Shown: positions 46,568-58,250 of the stretch, one piece after another
Position numbering within the stretch: the first letter of the stretch is position 1
Layout: each line of letters begins with the position of its first letter
Assembly: GCA_001414345.1 (NCBI GenBank)
Contig: LLCB01000016.1
Coordinates: 62,001 to 126,000, forward strand
Reading direction: 5' to 3'
Length of the DNA stretch: 64,000 bases
Source of the DNA: Hymenoscyphus infarciens
Lineage: Eukaryota; Ascomycota; Leotiomycetes; Helotiales; Helotiaceae
Program-made: the position numbers and the translations under genes
Notes under the pieces: model-generated
Databases searched by the model: none
What the model was told of the DNA's origin: nothing
Seen by the model: only the letters and a program-made list of their open reading frames with translations

Positions 46568-49500
46568 TCAAACCTGTTTATCTAAACTCTGCGCCAAGCA
46601 CATATCGTAGTACCTCCCCTTCCTGGCCAACAATTCCGCATGCGTGCCCCTTTCAACCACCCTGCCATCGCCAAACACAAAAATGACATCAGCATGCTTG
46701 ATAGTGGACAATCGATGCGCAACGGCAATAGTCGTCCTACCCTCCTTCGCTTGATCTAACGCATCCTGCACCACTCGCTCAGACTGCGTGTCTAACGCAC
46801 TCGTCGCTTCATCTAGTAACAACAGCCGAGGTTTTCGGATCAGCGCTCGCGCGATGGCGATTCTCTGTTTCTGGCCACCAGAGAACTGGAGACCGCGGTT
46901 CCCACAAGCAGTTTGGAAACCTTCGGGGAGGGACTCGATGAATTCGAGGGCGTTGGCTTGGCGGCAGGCTTCGATAATCTGGGCTTCTGTGGCGACTTCT
47001 TCGAGACCGAGGGAGACGTTCTCGAATACCGAGCCGGAGTACAGCGTAGGTTCTTGTTGGACGAGAGAGATGTTTTGGCGATATAAGCGGGGAGAGTACG
47101 TCTGTATTGGGTTGCCTACGAAGTTGATCTCGCCGGACGTGGGGTCGTAGAAGCGTTCTAAGAGGCTTACCATCGTGGACTTGCCGCAGCCAGATGGGCC
47201 GACGAAGGCTGCAAATTGACCGTGCTTGATTTCCATGTTGATGTCTTTCAAGACTCGCATGCTTCGGCCTGGGTATTGGAAGTTCATGGACGAGAGGGTG
47301 ATCCCGCCTCCCTCGCCGCCTGGTCCCTTGTCCATGTTTTCGGAGGTTTCTCGCATGACCGGTTTGCGGGATCGGAGCCAGAGAATGTAGTTTGCTGCTC
47401 CACTTGCTTGCGTGATACTGGTGGTGTACGCGAAGAATTGTGCGGCGGCCTGACCCGCAAAGAGAACGCCGATGAAGATGACGTAAAACTGGGTGATGGT
47501 ATACTCGCCCCTGAGAAGAAGTTGCGATCCATACCAAAAGCCGAGGGCCATCACGAGAAACTCCAACGACTGAGATATCGCATACCAGCCAATGGTCCAC
47601 ATGAGCGATTTTATGGACACTTGCACGATATCGCCAAGCATTTCGTTGTATCTCTCGAGAATGGTGGACTCGAGGGTAAGCGATGAGACTGTTTTGATAG
47701 CAAGCACAGCCTCGCTAGCCAAGCTGGCGCTCTCGGCGAAACAAAGGGAATTTTTCGCCTCGAGAGCCGTCTCAAGACGGATGCGAATATAACCTGAGAT
47801 GATGAGAGGAGGGAGACCACCAAAGACCATGACCAAGCCAAGTTTCCATCCATAACCAATAGCGAGAATGCTGCTAGATATGACATTGACGAAGACGATG
47901 AAAATGAGGAGTATGTTGGTACTGAGAAGATCTTGCAATTGCGTAGGCAAAGACGAAAGTTTCGAAGTCAACGCTCCGGATGTGTTTCCAGGTAGATTAA
48001 AGAACTCCATATCTTGCTTTAGCATATCTGTGAACATCTCCTTACGATACCTATAAGTCGCCGCTTGTCCGATCATGTTACACAGAATTCCGATAATGAA
48101 GTATGCGACCAGGTTTCCAAGCGCAACGACGAAAAACATGAGAGCGTAGAAATTAGCCTCGGATTGAGCCTCGTTGGGTGGAAGGGTAAAGACGTTGAGG
48201 ACCCGTGAAAATAGTAGGGCCTGTCCTGGGAAAGTCGCGCCTGCAGCGAGTGCAGCTATAATAGTAATGAGGAAGTGGGGATATAGGGCTTTCTGTTCCC
48301 TAAACATGATCCTATTTAGGAAATTAGTAACAGCATTTGTCAACTGCCATGTTGCTAATTCGTGACATGCAAAGGTCGTACCCCAGCTCCTTTTCAGAAG
48401 GGGGTAGGTCGATTGGAAAATAAAACATACCAGATACATTTGACGAGCGAGTATCCAAGCGTACCGGAGCTGTCTTCCATTGCAGCAGCGCTGGCTTGAG
48501 TCTGAGTCTTGTAGAGTGACGTCTCTCGAGTGAGACCAGCGTTAGCTTCTTTCTCGTTGGCAATAGATTCCTTATCGGAATCGTCTTGTTCGCCGCTAAT
48601 ATCCTGAGCTGCAACTAGTCTTGCATAGTGCCCATCGGTTTGAAGAAGCTCTTCGTGTGTTCCCTGCTCTACAACACGCCCATAGGAGATGACTGCGATG
48701 TTGTCGGCATTTTTAATTGTTGATAGCTTGTGCGCAATGCAAAGTGTTGTCCTGTCAGCAGAGACTCTATCGAGCGCAGCTTGTACGATGCCCTCGGCTC
48801 TTGGGTCTAGCGCGCTCGTGGCTTCATCGAGGAGAAGGATTTTGGGATTCGAGATTATGCTTCGAGCGATTGCAACTCGCTGCTTTTGACCTCCAGACAG
48901 CAAACCAGCTGCTTCGCCAATCTCCGTATCGTAGCCCTAGAAATCAATTAGCACGAGCTGCAGTGTTAAAGGGGAAATATGTGCCTCTGGTAGCTCAGAG
49001 ATGAATTCATGAGCATTGCTTATTTCGCAAGCTTCTTGAATCAATTTTAACTGCTCCTCTCTCTCGAGAAGTTTCTGGCTATCTAGGAAACCATTGGCAA
49101 CGTTCTGGAAGACTGTGCCTTGGAACAAAACAGGTTCCTTTCGATTTGTCAGCTGAGAAGATTCTGCTGCGTTTGGGTTATATACCTGTTGAACAAGTCC
49201 AATTTGACTTCGTAACCAACGGGTATTGATCTGAGTGATGTCTGTGCCATCTAAGAGAATCTCTCCAGACGCCCTCTCATACCATCTTTCCAGGAGACCT
49301 ATCAAGGTGCTCTTGCCACACCCACTCGCCCCAACAAGAGCAGTAGTCTTACCAGCCGGGATTGAGAGGTTCAGACCATTCAAAACCTGTATACCTGGCC
49401 TTGATGGGTATGAGAACTCCAAATCCCTGACTTCCAATTGCCCCTCGCATTTGTCTGGTTTAACGCCTTCCTCTGATAGCGGGTCCAACATGGATGGTGA

Positions 49501-50666
49501 ATCGATCAGCTCGAAGAGCTCCGAAGCAGCCGCGGCAGCATTCGTAAAGGTTTGAAACTGGGGAGCGATGGCGGAAACAGTCGACGATGCGATGAGGACA
49601 GAGAATACAACTGTGAAGACCGTTCCTACAGAGTCAATCTCGCCACTTCTGTACATCCTATAACCCTGCCAAAAAGAAAGCGCGATTCCGGAGAAGACGC
49701 AGAAGTACTCTGTTGAGAACAAGATTCCGTAAAGTATGGACTTCTTTTTGCCCTCCGTGTGCGCATCATTGAGGTAATTGTCATATTTTGCAATCAATTT
49801 TGATTGTGCCCAGAAGGCGTGGATAGTTCGAATGGTGGATATGGCCTCCTGAGCCACCGAGCCACCTTTCGAGTAAATTCGCATGATACGAGCTTCGATT
49901 GGTGCATCCAAAGCGAGAACGCCAGCGGTGATTACGAATATGGCCGGAATCACGCTCATCGTGATAAGAGCCAATTTCCACTGCAGTGGGAGAAATTTGA
50001 GTCAGAATAGTGATACCAAGAGGAACAAAATTGTCAGAAAAGACTTACTTGGACGGCAAGGGCGACGACAAAGGCCGCTACGAACATGGCAAAATACTGG
50101 ACTAGGAAGGCAAGTTTGTCGGCAACACCTTTGTGGATACGTGAGCCATTCGTAGTGACCAGAACGGCAACGGATGAAGCATCTTGCAAATCAAAATGCC
50201 ACGTCTCCTTCCGAAGAGAATGGTTTAGAAAATCTTGACGAAGTTGGCGTGTAGTCCTAATTGCGGAAATACAGATTGTAACCGTGGATATATAGGACAA
50301 GAGGAGCTTGGCAACGAAGAGGTAAACGAACCATTTCCTGCATTGATTAGCTCGCTATGTTGCGACTTGGAAGAAGTACACATGTACTTACACGGAATTT
50401 AAGATTGTATTGTTGAAGGAGCGAGCGTCAATGTCGGCAGTTGAAAAGCTGTTGAATTCTCCAATGGAATCTCCGAAAACCAGAGTCATGAGAGGTAATG
50501 TGACTCCTGCTCCGATGGACGTGATGAGAGAGATCACGTTCAAGATCCATGACAAGCCATCTGCGTAGTGAAAAACTCGGATATAATCCTGGAAAGAGCC
50601 GCTCTCTCGTTTCTTCTCGTCAACCGACTTCTCGTCGATAGTAGGCGTGTTCTCTTCCATTAGCAT
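46568..50666 (-). CDS. Full-size ABC multidrug transporter (ABCB/MDR type)
   Basis: The exons are 50666-50392, 50337-50049, 49980-49186, 49137-48985, 48936-48431 and 48311-46568, in frame, 1253 residues. The layout is TMD1-NBD1-TMD2-NBD2. NBD1 has [17 protein letters not shown] and [15 protein letters not shown]2 has [17 protein letters not shown] and [12 protein letters not shown]. Both sites therefore look catalytically intact. A 48-bp intron (49185-49138) is a multiple of three and can be mistaken for coding; removing it joins GLVQQ to EPVLF as in relatives. The next intron (48984-48937) starts with GC rather than GT. The intron at 48430-48312 joins KCIW to [10 protein letters not shown]. 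An alternative start Met lies two codons downstream. By family it exports hydrophobic drugs, toxins or metabolites across the plasma membrane; the substrate is unknown. It is divergent from a Zn2Cys6 regulator. Confidence 0.93.
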
Positions 50667-50913
50667 AGACTAGGAAACGAACGAATTATTGCCTTCTAAA
50701 TTGACATGTCGCGGGTTGATACAAGTATACATATACTTCCGGCGGTGAACATGCGCGCTTGAAAAGGCTCGGCAGAAACGGGCCCAGCCGGCCGGTCGGA
50801 ATCCGCGTATCCCGGGTCTCTACATATCCCCGGCCCCTAGCACCCTCTTCCCAGCAAAAAGAACGACGTGAAATCCACGAGTTCCTGGGATTCAATTCCG
50901 AGACCTTCTCGAC
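50667..50913. promoter_or_regulatory. Shared divergent promoter with CGG-N3-CCG site
   Basis: The transporter and the Zn2Cys6 regulator start 247 bp apart in opposite directions. The spacer is rich in CGG/CCG triplets and contains the inverted pair CGGAATCCG (50797-50805), plus CCGGCCGG just upstream (50788-50795). Paired CGG triplets are the classic target of Zn2Cys6 dimers, so auto-regulation and co-regulation are plausible. This is inference from the sequence only. Confidence 0.45.
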
Positions 50914-53297
50914 ATGAGTGGAGAGGATGAGAATCGCAGCGGGCCCGACCACTCCATCATCACCGCCCGGTTGAGAGCCTGCGAGGCTTGCAAGACGAGA
51001 AAGGCAAGCCACCACCCAGAAATCGTCATCCTCCTGCTGCCGCTCTATTAATGTTAATCCCCACAAGGTACGATGTGATAAGCTCGACCCCTGTTCAGCA
51101 TGTAAGAGCTCTAACATACCGTGTTGGACTGCTCCTAGACTGTCACAGCAAAAGCGGCAAAGAGCTGTTGTTGTTGTGCCTGCGCCTATGTAAGTCGTCA
51201 GTCGGTATTATCACGAACGAGATAAAACGGAAGCTAAGGCATTCCATCCAGTGAAGAACAGCTATCCAAGATCAACGAGCAGCTTTCCCAATTGCAAACT
51301 TCACTCGATAGCTTGACTAAACAGAAGGCTGAACTGTCTTCTCCTATATTTAACCGAGACTTTGGACCTTCAAGCTCTGCCTCGGGTAAAAACACGCTGT
51401 CTCCAGATGAGCCCCCTTACCTTGGCGAGTCTTCTTTTGAAGTCCATTCCCACCAGACTGGGCAAATACTAGACATCGCACTTCACAATTCCCCGGCAGC
51501 AGGACAAGGCCAAGACGTGGCATCCAGCTTACAGTCGCTGCGTGGCATCCATGGCGGTAGCATTCACAATGGAAATAGTAATGTCGGCTTTACATCTGAC
51601 CTACCCATGCCTTCCGTCCAGGTCGCACTTGCAGCACTGCGAATAATAGATGGTGCGTACCCTACTGCACCCCGTCCGCTTGCCATCTTTCGTTTCTAAC
51701 AAATTTCCAGTCTTACCCCGTGGCTTCTTGCTGTGCTCGCCATTCGGAGAGGGAAAGGTCTTCCGTGAAACATGCCAAAGATACTACTTTCCTGTCAACG
51801 GCTACTCTGCGTCGGATTTCATCAGCACCAACGGCGGGCTGATGGGCATTGTCGGCATGGCAAGTGCTGCCCAACTTCGAGCGCATGGCATTGACCCTGC
51901 AGCTGCTGCACAAGTCGTTGAAATGTGCTCGAACAACGTCTCGGTCACGATTGCAAAGCTCAGTATCTTTCTTGAGCCAAAAATCTCAAACATTGAGTGT
52001 CTCTTATTTGGCGTAAGTTGTTACACACCTGGAATATATAATCCTGTCAGAGAACTGATTACCGCTGGTCAACCAGGTCCAAACTGCGATGGCTGAATCA
52101 GATCATAACAAAGCATGGTACCTTATATCATTTGCTGCTCGGCTTTGCATGGATAGTGGGCTTAACCGGTTGAAAGATAGCGCGGAAGACATCGACGAAC
52201 TTAACAGGAGAAAAGTCTGTTTCTGGTTTACATACGCCTTCGACAAGGCCTTGTCCTTGAATTTCGGCCGGTCACCAAATTTTTCTGATTACGACATATC
52301 GGTTGGTTATCCTCAACTGCCCGCAGACTTTGGGCGCGATATTGTCTTCCTTTGGTTCGACATTTCAAAGTTGCAAGGCAGCATATACGAGAAACTGTAT
52401 TCTGCCAAGGGCCAGCAAGATGGTCCCGACGTGAAGGCACTGAATGCGAGACACATTGCAAAAGAGCTCAACAGCATACGTGAAAGATTGAAGGTGTGTT
52501 GTGCTTGTCGCATTGCTGTGCTTCGCTGATTCAGAGGTACCACAGGCCGTCTTTAACAAGATGCACGGGGCCGAAAGAGAGCCATTCTTAGACACCGAGA
52601 TCACAATTTTGGCGAACCTGACTCTCGTCTACCGAGCTATACCTTCGCAGAGACCGGCCCACCCACTTCGTTTCTCCGACGAGTGCATTGCAGTTGCCCG
52701 AGAAGCACTAGAGCTACACGAAACTTTATGCTCAAGGTTATTAAATCGATCGCAAAATCAGATCCGAATGTACATAGACTGGTAAGCAGGTCACTGCTAC
52801 TAACCCCCCATCCACTACTAACCGCGAGAAGGAACCTCTCCATATGTCCCTTTACCCCTTTTATTGTCATCCTCGGCACGGCAATCCTAGACACAAACCC
52901 CGCAGATATGCACCTCCTCGAGCAAGTCATCGACTCCCTAGAACGCGCATCGATTCTAGCCCCGGGCGCCAAGAAACTCCTTAGCATTTGCAAGATCCTT
53001 CTCCGGGGCGCCAAATCTTGCGTGGAGCAAAGCCTCAATGGCGGACCACCACCAGCACCTCAAACATATCCCCAGCGACCACCAACAGCTTCGTTCCTGG
53101 AGAATGGAATGCAACAAGACGTCGCGATGCCTGGCGTGATGGATACTGATTGGTCAACGATGATGCCAGAAGATTGGACGACGCTGCAGCTGGACAACCC
53201 GGATAACATGTCGTTGTTATTTGATAATTATCTGGCGGGCAATTCGGGGGGAATGCCCATCTTCGACACAGATATGACTAGATTTGATATGATGTGA
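50914..53297 (+). CDS. Zn2Cys6 (Gal4-type) transcription factor
   Basis: There are seven exons: 50914-51003, 51068-51189, 51252-51652, 51711-52012, 52077-52493, 52537-52781 and 52832-53297, in frame, 680 residues. The DNA-binding cluster CEACKTRKVRCDKLDPCSAC, followed by KSSNIPC (C-x2-C-x6-C-x5-C-x2-C-x6-C), spans the first intron, which begins with GC (GCAAGC) instead of GT. A coiled coil (EEQLSKINEQLSQLQTSLDS) follows and should mediate dimerisation. The middle matches the fungal transcription-factor domain: ETCQRYYFPVNGYSASDF, AWYLISFAARLCMDSGLNR and RRKVCFWFTYAFDKALSLNF, with NFGRSPNFSDYDISV. The acidic, Asp/Met-rich C-terminus (DTDWSTMMPEDWTTLQLDN) could be an activation region. Its head-to-head position with an MDR transporter suggests it controls efflux. 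It is the last gene before the right repeat block. Confidence 0.9.
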
Positions 53298-53546
53298 ATT
53301 ATTAGTTGAGAAGCATTGTAAAATAGCTATGGTTCACTTTGTATAGTAAGCAGAAAGCCCGTAAAGGCACGAAGTTTTTATATTTAACAAGTAGAGTGTA
53401 TATTAAGTAATCTACTTTATCCCTTCCAGGGTCGCTATGCACCTTTTTTAAGAGTGGGACAATCTCAATATTATAAACGCCACAGTTAACTTCAACTCTA
53501 TCTAAAAAACTTTGATTTCAACTTTTCAAGGTTATAGTATTTATTT

Positions 53547-53655
53547 ACCTCGGGCATGCTAACACACCCTGCCAAGGGTTAGATCTTATGTGTATATCTG
53601 ACCATGAGTTTATAAGAACCGGTTTTTACGTACTCGATTAATTTATTAATTACCT
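53547..53655 (-). repeat. Right copy of inverted element end
   Basis: This is the reverse-complement partner of 20140-20246. It begins at ACCTCGGGCATGC and runs into the right satellite array. It retains more C and G than the left copy (for example GAGTACGTAAA against AAGTATATAAA). Nearly all mismatches are transitions, in line with RIP of both copies. Confidence 0.85.
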
Positions 53656-56345
53656 ATATAAAAAAAAGTATAAAGTAATAGATTTATTTATTAATTACTT
53701 TATAATAAATTTAAGAGAAATAGAAGTAGGTAATCGATTTATTTATTAATTATACTAGTAAAAATAATACTAGGTAATTGATTAATTTATTAATTACTTT
53801 ACTAGTAATAATAATAATAGTAATTAATTGATTTATTGATTACTTTACTAGGAATAATACTACTAAGTAATTAATTTATTTATCGATTACCTTACTAGAA
53901 ATAATACTACTAGGTAATCGATTTATTTATTAATTACCTTACTAGAAATAATAATACTAGGTAATCGATTTATTTATTAATTACTTTACTAGGAATAATA
54001 CTACTAGGTAATCGATTTATTTATTAATTACTTTACTAGAAATAATAATACTAGGTAATCGATTTATTTATTAATTACCTTATTAGAAATAATACTACTA
54101 GTAATAATATTAGGTAATCGATTTATTTATCGATTACCTTACTAATAATAATAATACTAGATAATCGATTTATTTATCGATTATCTTACTAGAAATAATA
54201 ATACTAAGTAATTAATTTATTTATTGATTATCTTATTAGAAATAATAATACTAGGTAATCGATTTATTTATTAATTACTTTACTAGTAATAATAATATTA
54301 GATAATTAATTAATTTATTAATTATCTTACTAGAAATAATACTATTAGATAATCGATTAATTTATCGATTATCTAACTAGAAATAATATTACTAGGTAAT
54401 TAATTTATTTATTAATTACCTTACTAGTAATAATAATATTACTTTACTAGAAATAATAATACTAGGTAATCGATTTATTTATTAATTATCTTACTAGAAA
54501 TAATAATACTAGGTAATCGATTAATTTATTAATTATCTTACTAGAAATAATACTACTAGTAATAATACTAGGTAATTAATTTATTTATTAATTACGTTAC
54601 TAGGAATAATACTACTAGATAATTAATTTATTTATTAATTACCTTATTAGTAATAATAATATTAAGTAATTAATTAATTTATCGATTATCTTATTAGAAA
54701 TAATAATACTAGGTAATCGATTTATTTATTAATTACCTTACTAGTAATAATAATACTAAGTAATTAATTAATTTATTAATTACTTTATTAGAAATAATAC
54801 TACTAAGTAATCGATTAATTTATTAATTATCTAACTAGAAATAATAATACTAGATAATTAATTTATTTATTAATTACTTTACTAGTAATAATATTACTAG
54901 GTAATTAATTAATTTATTAATTATCTTACTAGAAATAATAATACTAGGTAATTAATTTATTTATTAATTACCTTAGTAGTAATAATACTAAGTAATAATA
55001 CTAGATAATCGATTTATTTATTAATTACTTTACTAGGAATAATACTATTAGGTAATTGATTTATTTATTAATTACCTTACTAGAAATAATAATACTAGAT
55101 AATTAATTTATTTATTAATTATCTTACTAGAAATAATACTACTAAGTAATCGATTTATTTATCGATTATCTTACTAGGAATAATACTACTAGGTAATTAA
55201 TTTATTTATTAATTACTTTACTAGAAATAATAATACTAAGTAATCGATTTATTTATTAATTACTTTACTAGGAATAATACTACTAGGTAATCGATTTATT
55301 TATCGATTATCTTACTAGAAATAATAATACTAGGTAATCGATTTATTTATTAATTATCTTACTAGAAATAATACTACTAGTAATAATACTAGATAATCGA
55401 TTTATTTATTAATTATCTTACTAGTAATAATAATACTAGGTAATTAATTTATTTATTAATTATCTTACTAGAAATAATAATACTAAGTAATCGATTTATT
55501 TATTAATTATCTTACTAGAAATAATAATACTAGGTAATTAATTTATTTATTAATTACTTTACTAGTAATAATAATACTAGGTAATTGATTAATTTATTAA
55601 TTACCTTATTAGAAATAATACTACTAGGTAATTAATTAATTTATCGATTATCTAACTAGAAATAATAATACTAGGTAATCGATTTATTTATCGATTATCT
55701 TATTAGAAATAATACTACTAAGTAATTAATTAATTTATCAATTATCTTACTAGAAATAATACTACTAGGTAATTAATTAATTTATTAATTACTTAACTAG
55801 AAATAATATTACTAGGTAATCGATTTATTTATTAATTACCTTAGTAGTAAGAATACTAGGTAATAATACTAGGTAATCGATTTATTTATCTATTACCTTA
55901 ATAGTAATAATACTAGGTAATCGATTTATTTATCGATTGCTTTACTAGTAATAATAATACTAGGTAATTAATTTATTTATTAATTACCTAAGTAGTAATA
56001 ATACTAGGTAATAATACTAGGTAATCGATTTATTTATCAATTATCTTACTAGTAATAATAATACTAGGTAATCGATTTATTTATCGATTACCTAGCTAGT
56101 AATAATAATACTAGGTAATCGATTTATTTATCGATTACTTTACTAGTAATAATACTACTAGGTAATTAATTTATTTATCGATTACCTTACTATTAATATC
56201 ACTAGGTAATCGATTTATTTATCGATTACCTAGGTAGTAATAATAATACTAGGTAATCGATTTATTTATTAATTACCTAGCTAGTAATAATAATACTAGG
56301 TAATCGATTTATTTATTAATTATCTTACTAGTGATAATAATACTA
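53656..56345 (-). repeat. Right satellite array, part 1
   Basis: This is the same ~47-50 bp satellite as on the left, read in the opposite direction (ATCGATTTATTTATCGAT, then TACCTTACTAGTAATAATAA, then TACTAGGTA). There are roughly 55 monomers. Many copies near the gene island carry ATTAAT or ATTGAT in place of ATCGAT, whereas copies towards 56 kb keep ATCGAT more often. Confidence 0.95.
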
Positions 56346-57039
56346 TCTCTTTAGTTATTCTTATACTCTACGTGTAGACGCGTTCAGTAGTCCGGTTTAA
56401 AACTACTCTTATTTAGAGTAGTTTTAGACTAAAATCTAGGTAGCTTTGAACTACGATACTACTAAGCTAGTTTAGGAGTACTAAGATATCAAAATCTGAA
56501 TTAAAGCTATTTACACTTACTCTATATATTTCTACCTCTTTATTTAATCTCTCTTACTATTCTTAATAACTTCTATCTTATAGAATTCTTTCTAGTTAAG
56601 AAACACGTCTATAGAGTATACTTAAGAGGCCCTCTTTTTAGTAGCTTTTAAGACTCTTTTAGTAGACTTTTTAGTACTAGGAGTAGCATTAGCCTTACGC
56701 TATTCTAGAGGAGGTATATTAATTAAAAAGAAGGATAAAAGAGTATAAAAGAGGCAGTAGAAGTAGTAGAAGTAGTAGGAGTAGTAGAAGTAATAGAAGT
56801 AGATAGAGGAAACTTAGCTTATATACTTATATTATAGGCTAACTTGCGCTAAAATAATGATTTTTTTAGTAGAGCTTTTTAAATATAAGATTATAAGTAA
56901 ATCATTATTTAATTTCTACATCGTTATACTTTAGTAGGGTTTTAAGAATAAGATAATATTTAGTCGCGTTAGAGCTAGAAATATAAAGTTAGAACCGCGT
57001 TCTACTAAATCACATAGAGTATAAGAATAACTGAAGAGA
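56346..57039. mobile_element. 694-bp TIR element inserted in the satellite
   Basis: It starts TCTCTTTAGTTATTCTTATA and ends, in reverse complement, TCTCTTCAGTTATTCTTATA. The ends match over about 29 bp with two C/T differences and are flanked by TA on both sides (56344-56345 and 57040-57041), a Tc1/mariner-like target. Satellite sequence resumes directly outside. The interior has no open frame. It holds a GAAGTAGTAG run (about 56760-56800) and a near-palindrome around CTACTCTTATTTAGAGTAG. I take it as a non-autonomous element or deletion derivative. Confidence 0.7.
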
Positions 57040-57041
57040 TA

Positions 57042-58250
57042 TAATCGATTTATTTATCGATTACCTTACTAGTAATAATAATACTAGGTAATCGATTTAT
57101 TTATCAATTATCTTACTAGAAATAATACTACTAGGTAATCGATTAATTTATTAATTACTTTATTAGAAATAATACTACTAGGTAATCGATTAATTTATCG
57201 ATTACCTTACTAGAAATAATACTAGGTAATCGATTTATTTATCTATTACCTTTATAGTAATAATACTAGGTAATATCGATTATAGTACTAGTAATAATAC
57301 TAGGTAATCGATTTATTTATCGATTACCTAGGTAGTAATAATAATACTAGATAATCGATTTATTTATCGATTACCTAGCTAGTAATAATAATACTAAGTA
57401 ATCGATTTATATATCGATTACCTTACTAGTAATAATACTAGGTAATCGATTTATTTATCTATTACCTTAATAGTAATACTACTAGGTAATCGATTTATTT
57501 ATCAATTACCTTACTAGTAATAATAATACTAGGTAATTGATTTATTTATCAATTACCTTACTAGTAATAATAATCCTAAGTAATCGATTTATTTATCAAT
57601 TATCTTACTAGAAATAATACTACTAGGTAATTGATTAATTTATTAATTACTTTACTAGAAATAATAATACTAGATAATTAATTTATTTATTAATTACCTT
57701 ACTAGGAATAATACTACTAAGTAATTGATTTATTTATTAATTACCTTACTAGAAATAATAATACTAAGTAATTAATTTATTTATTAATTACCTTACTAGT
57801 AATAATAATACTAGATAATTAATTTATTTATTAATTACCTAAGTAGTAATAATACTAGGTAATAATACTAGATAATCGATTTATTTATTAATTATCTTAC
57901 TAGTAATAATAATACTAGGTAATCGATTTATTTATTAATTACCTAGCTAATAATAATAATACTAAATAATTAATTTATTTATTAATTACCTTACTAAGAA
58001 TAATACTACTAGGTAATCGATTTATTTATTAATTACTTTACTAGAAATAATACTACTAAGTAATTAATTTATTTATTAATTACTATACTAGAAATAATAC
58101 CTTACTAGTAATAATATTAAGTAATTGATTTATTTATCTATTATCTTAATAGTAATAATTCTAAGTAATAATACTAAGTAATCGATTTATTTATTAATTA
58201 TCTAAGTAGTAATAATAATACTAGGTAATTAATTTATTTATTAATTACCT
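57042..58250 (-). repeat. Right satellite array, part 2
   Basis: This continues the right array beyond the TIR insertion, with about 25 monomers in the same orientation as part 1. It ends near TTAATTACCTTCTCTTATAT, after which non-repetitive AT-rich DNA begins. Confidence 0.92.

Noticed and set aside
47216..47686. Plus-strand frame opposite the transporter
   Set aside because: Antisense shadow of the conserved NBD2/TMD2 coding sequence, with no domain of its own.
20247..53546. The whole island as Starship-type giant transposon cargo
   Set aside because: No tyrosine recombinase (DUF3435/captain) gene is found near either edge, and the content is conserved housekeeping genes rather than typical cargo.
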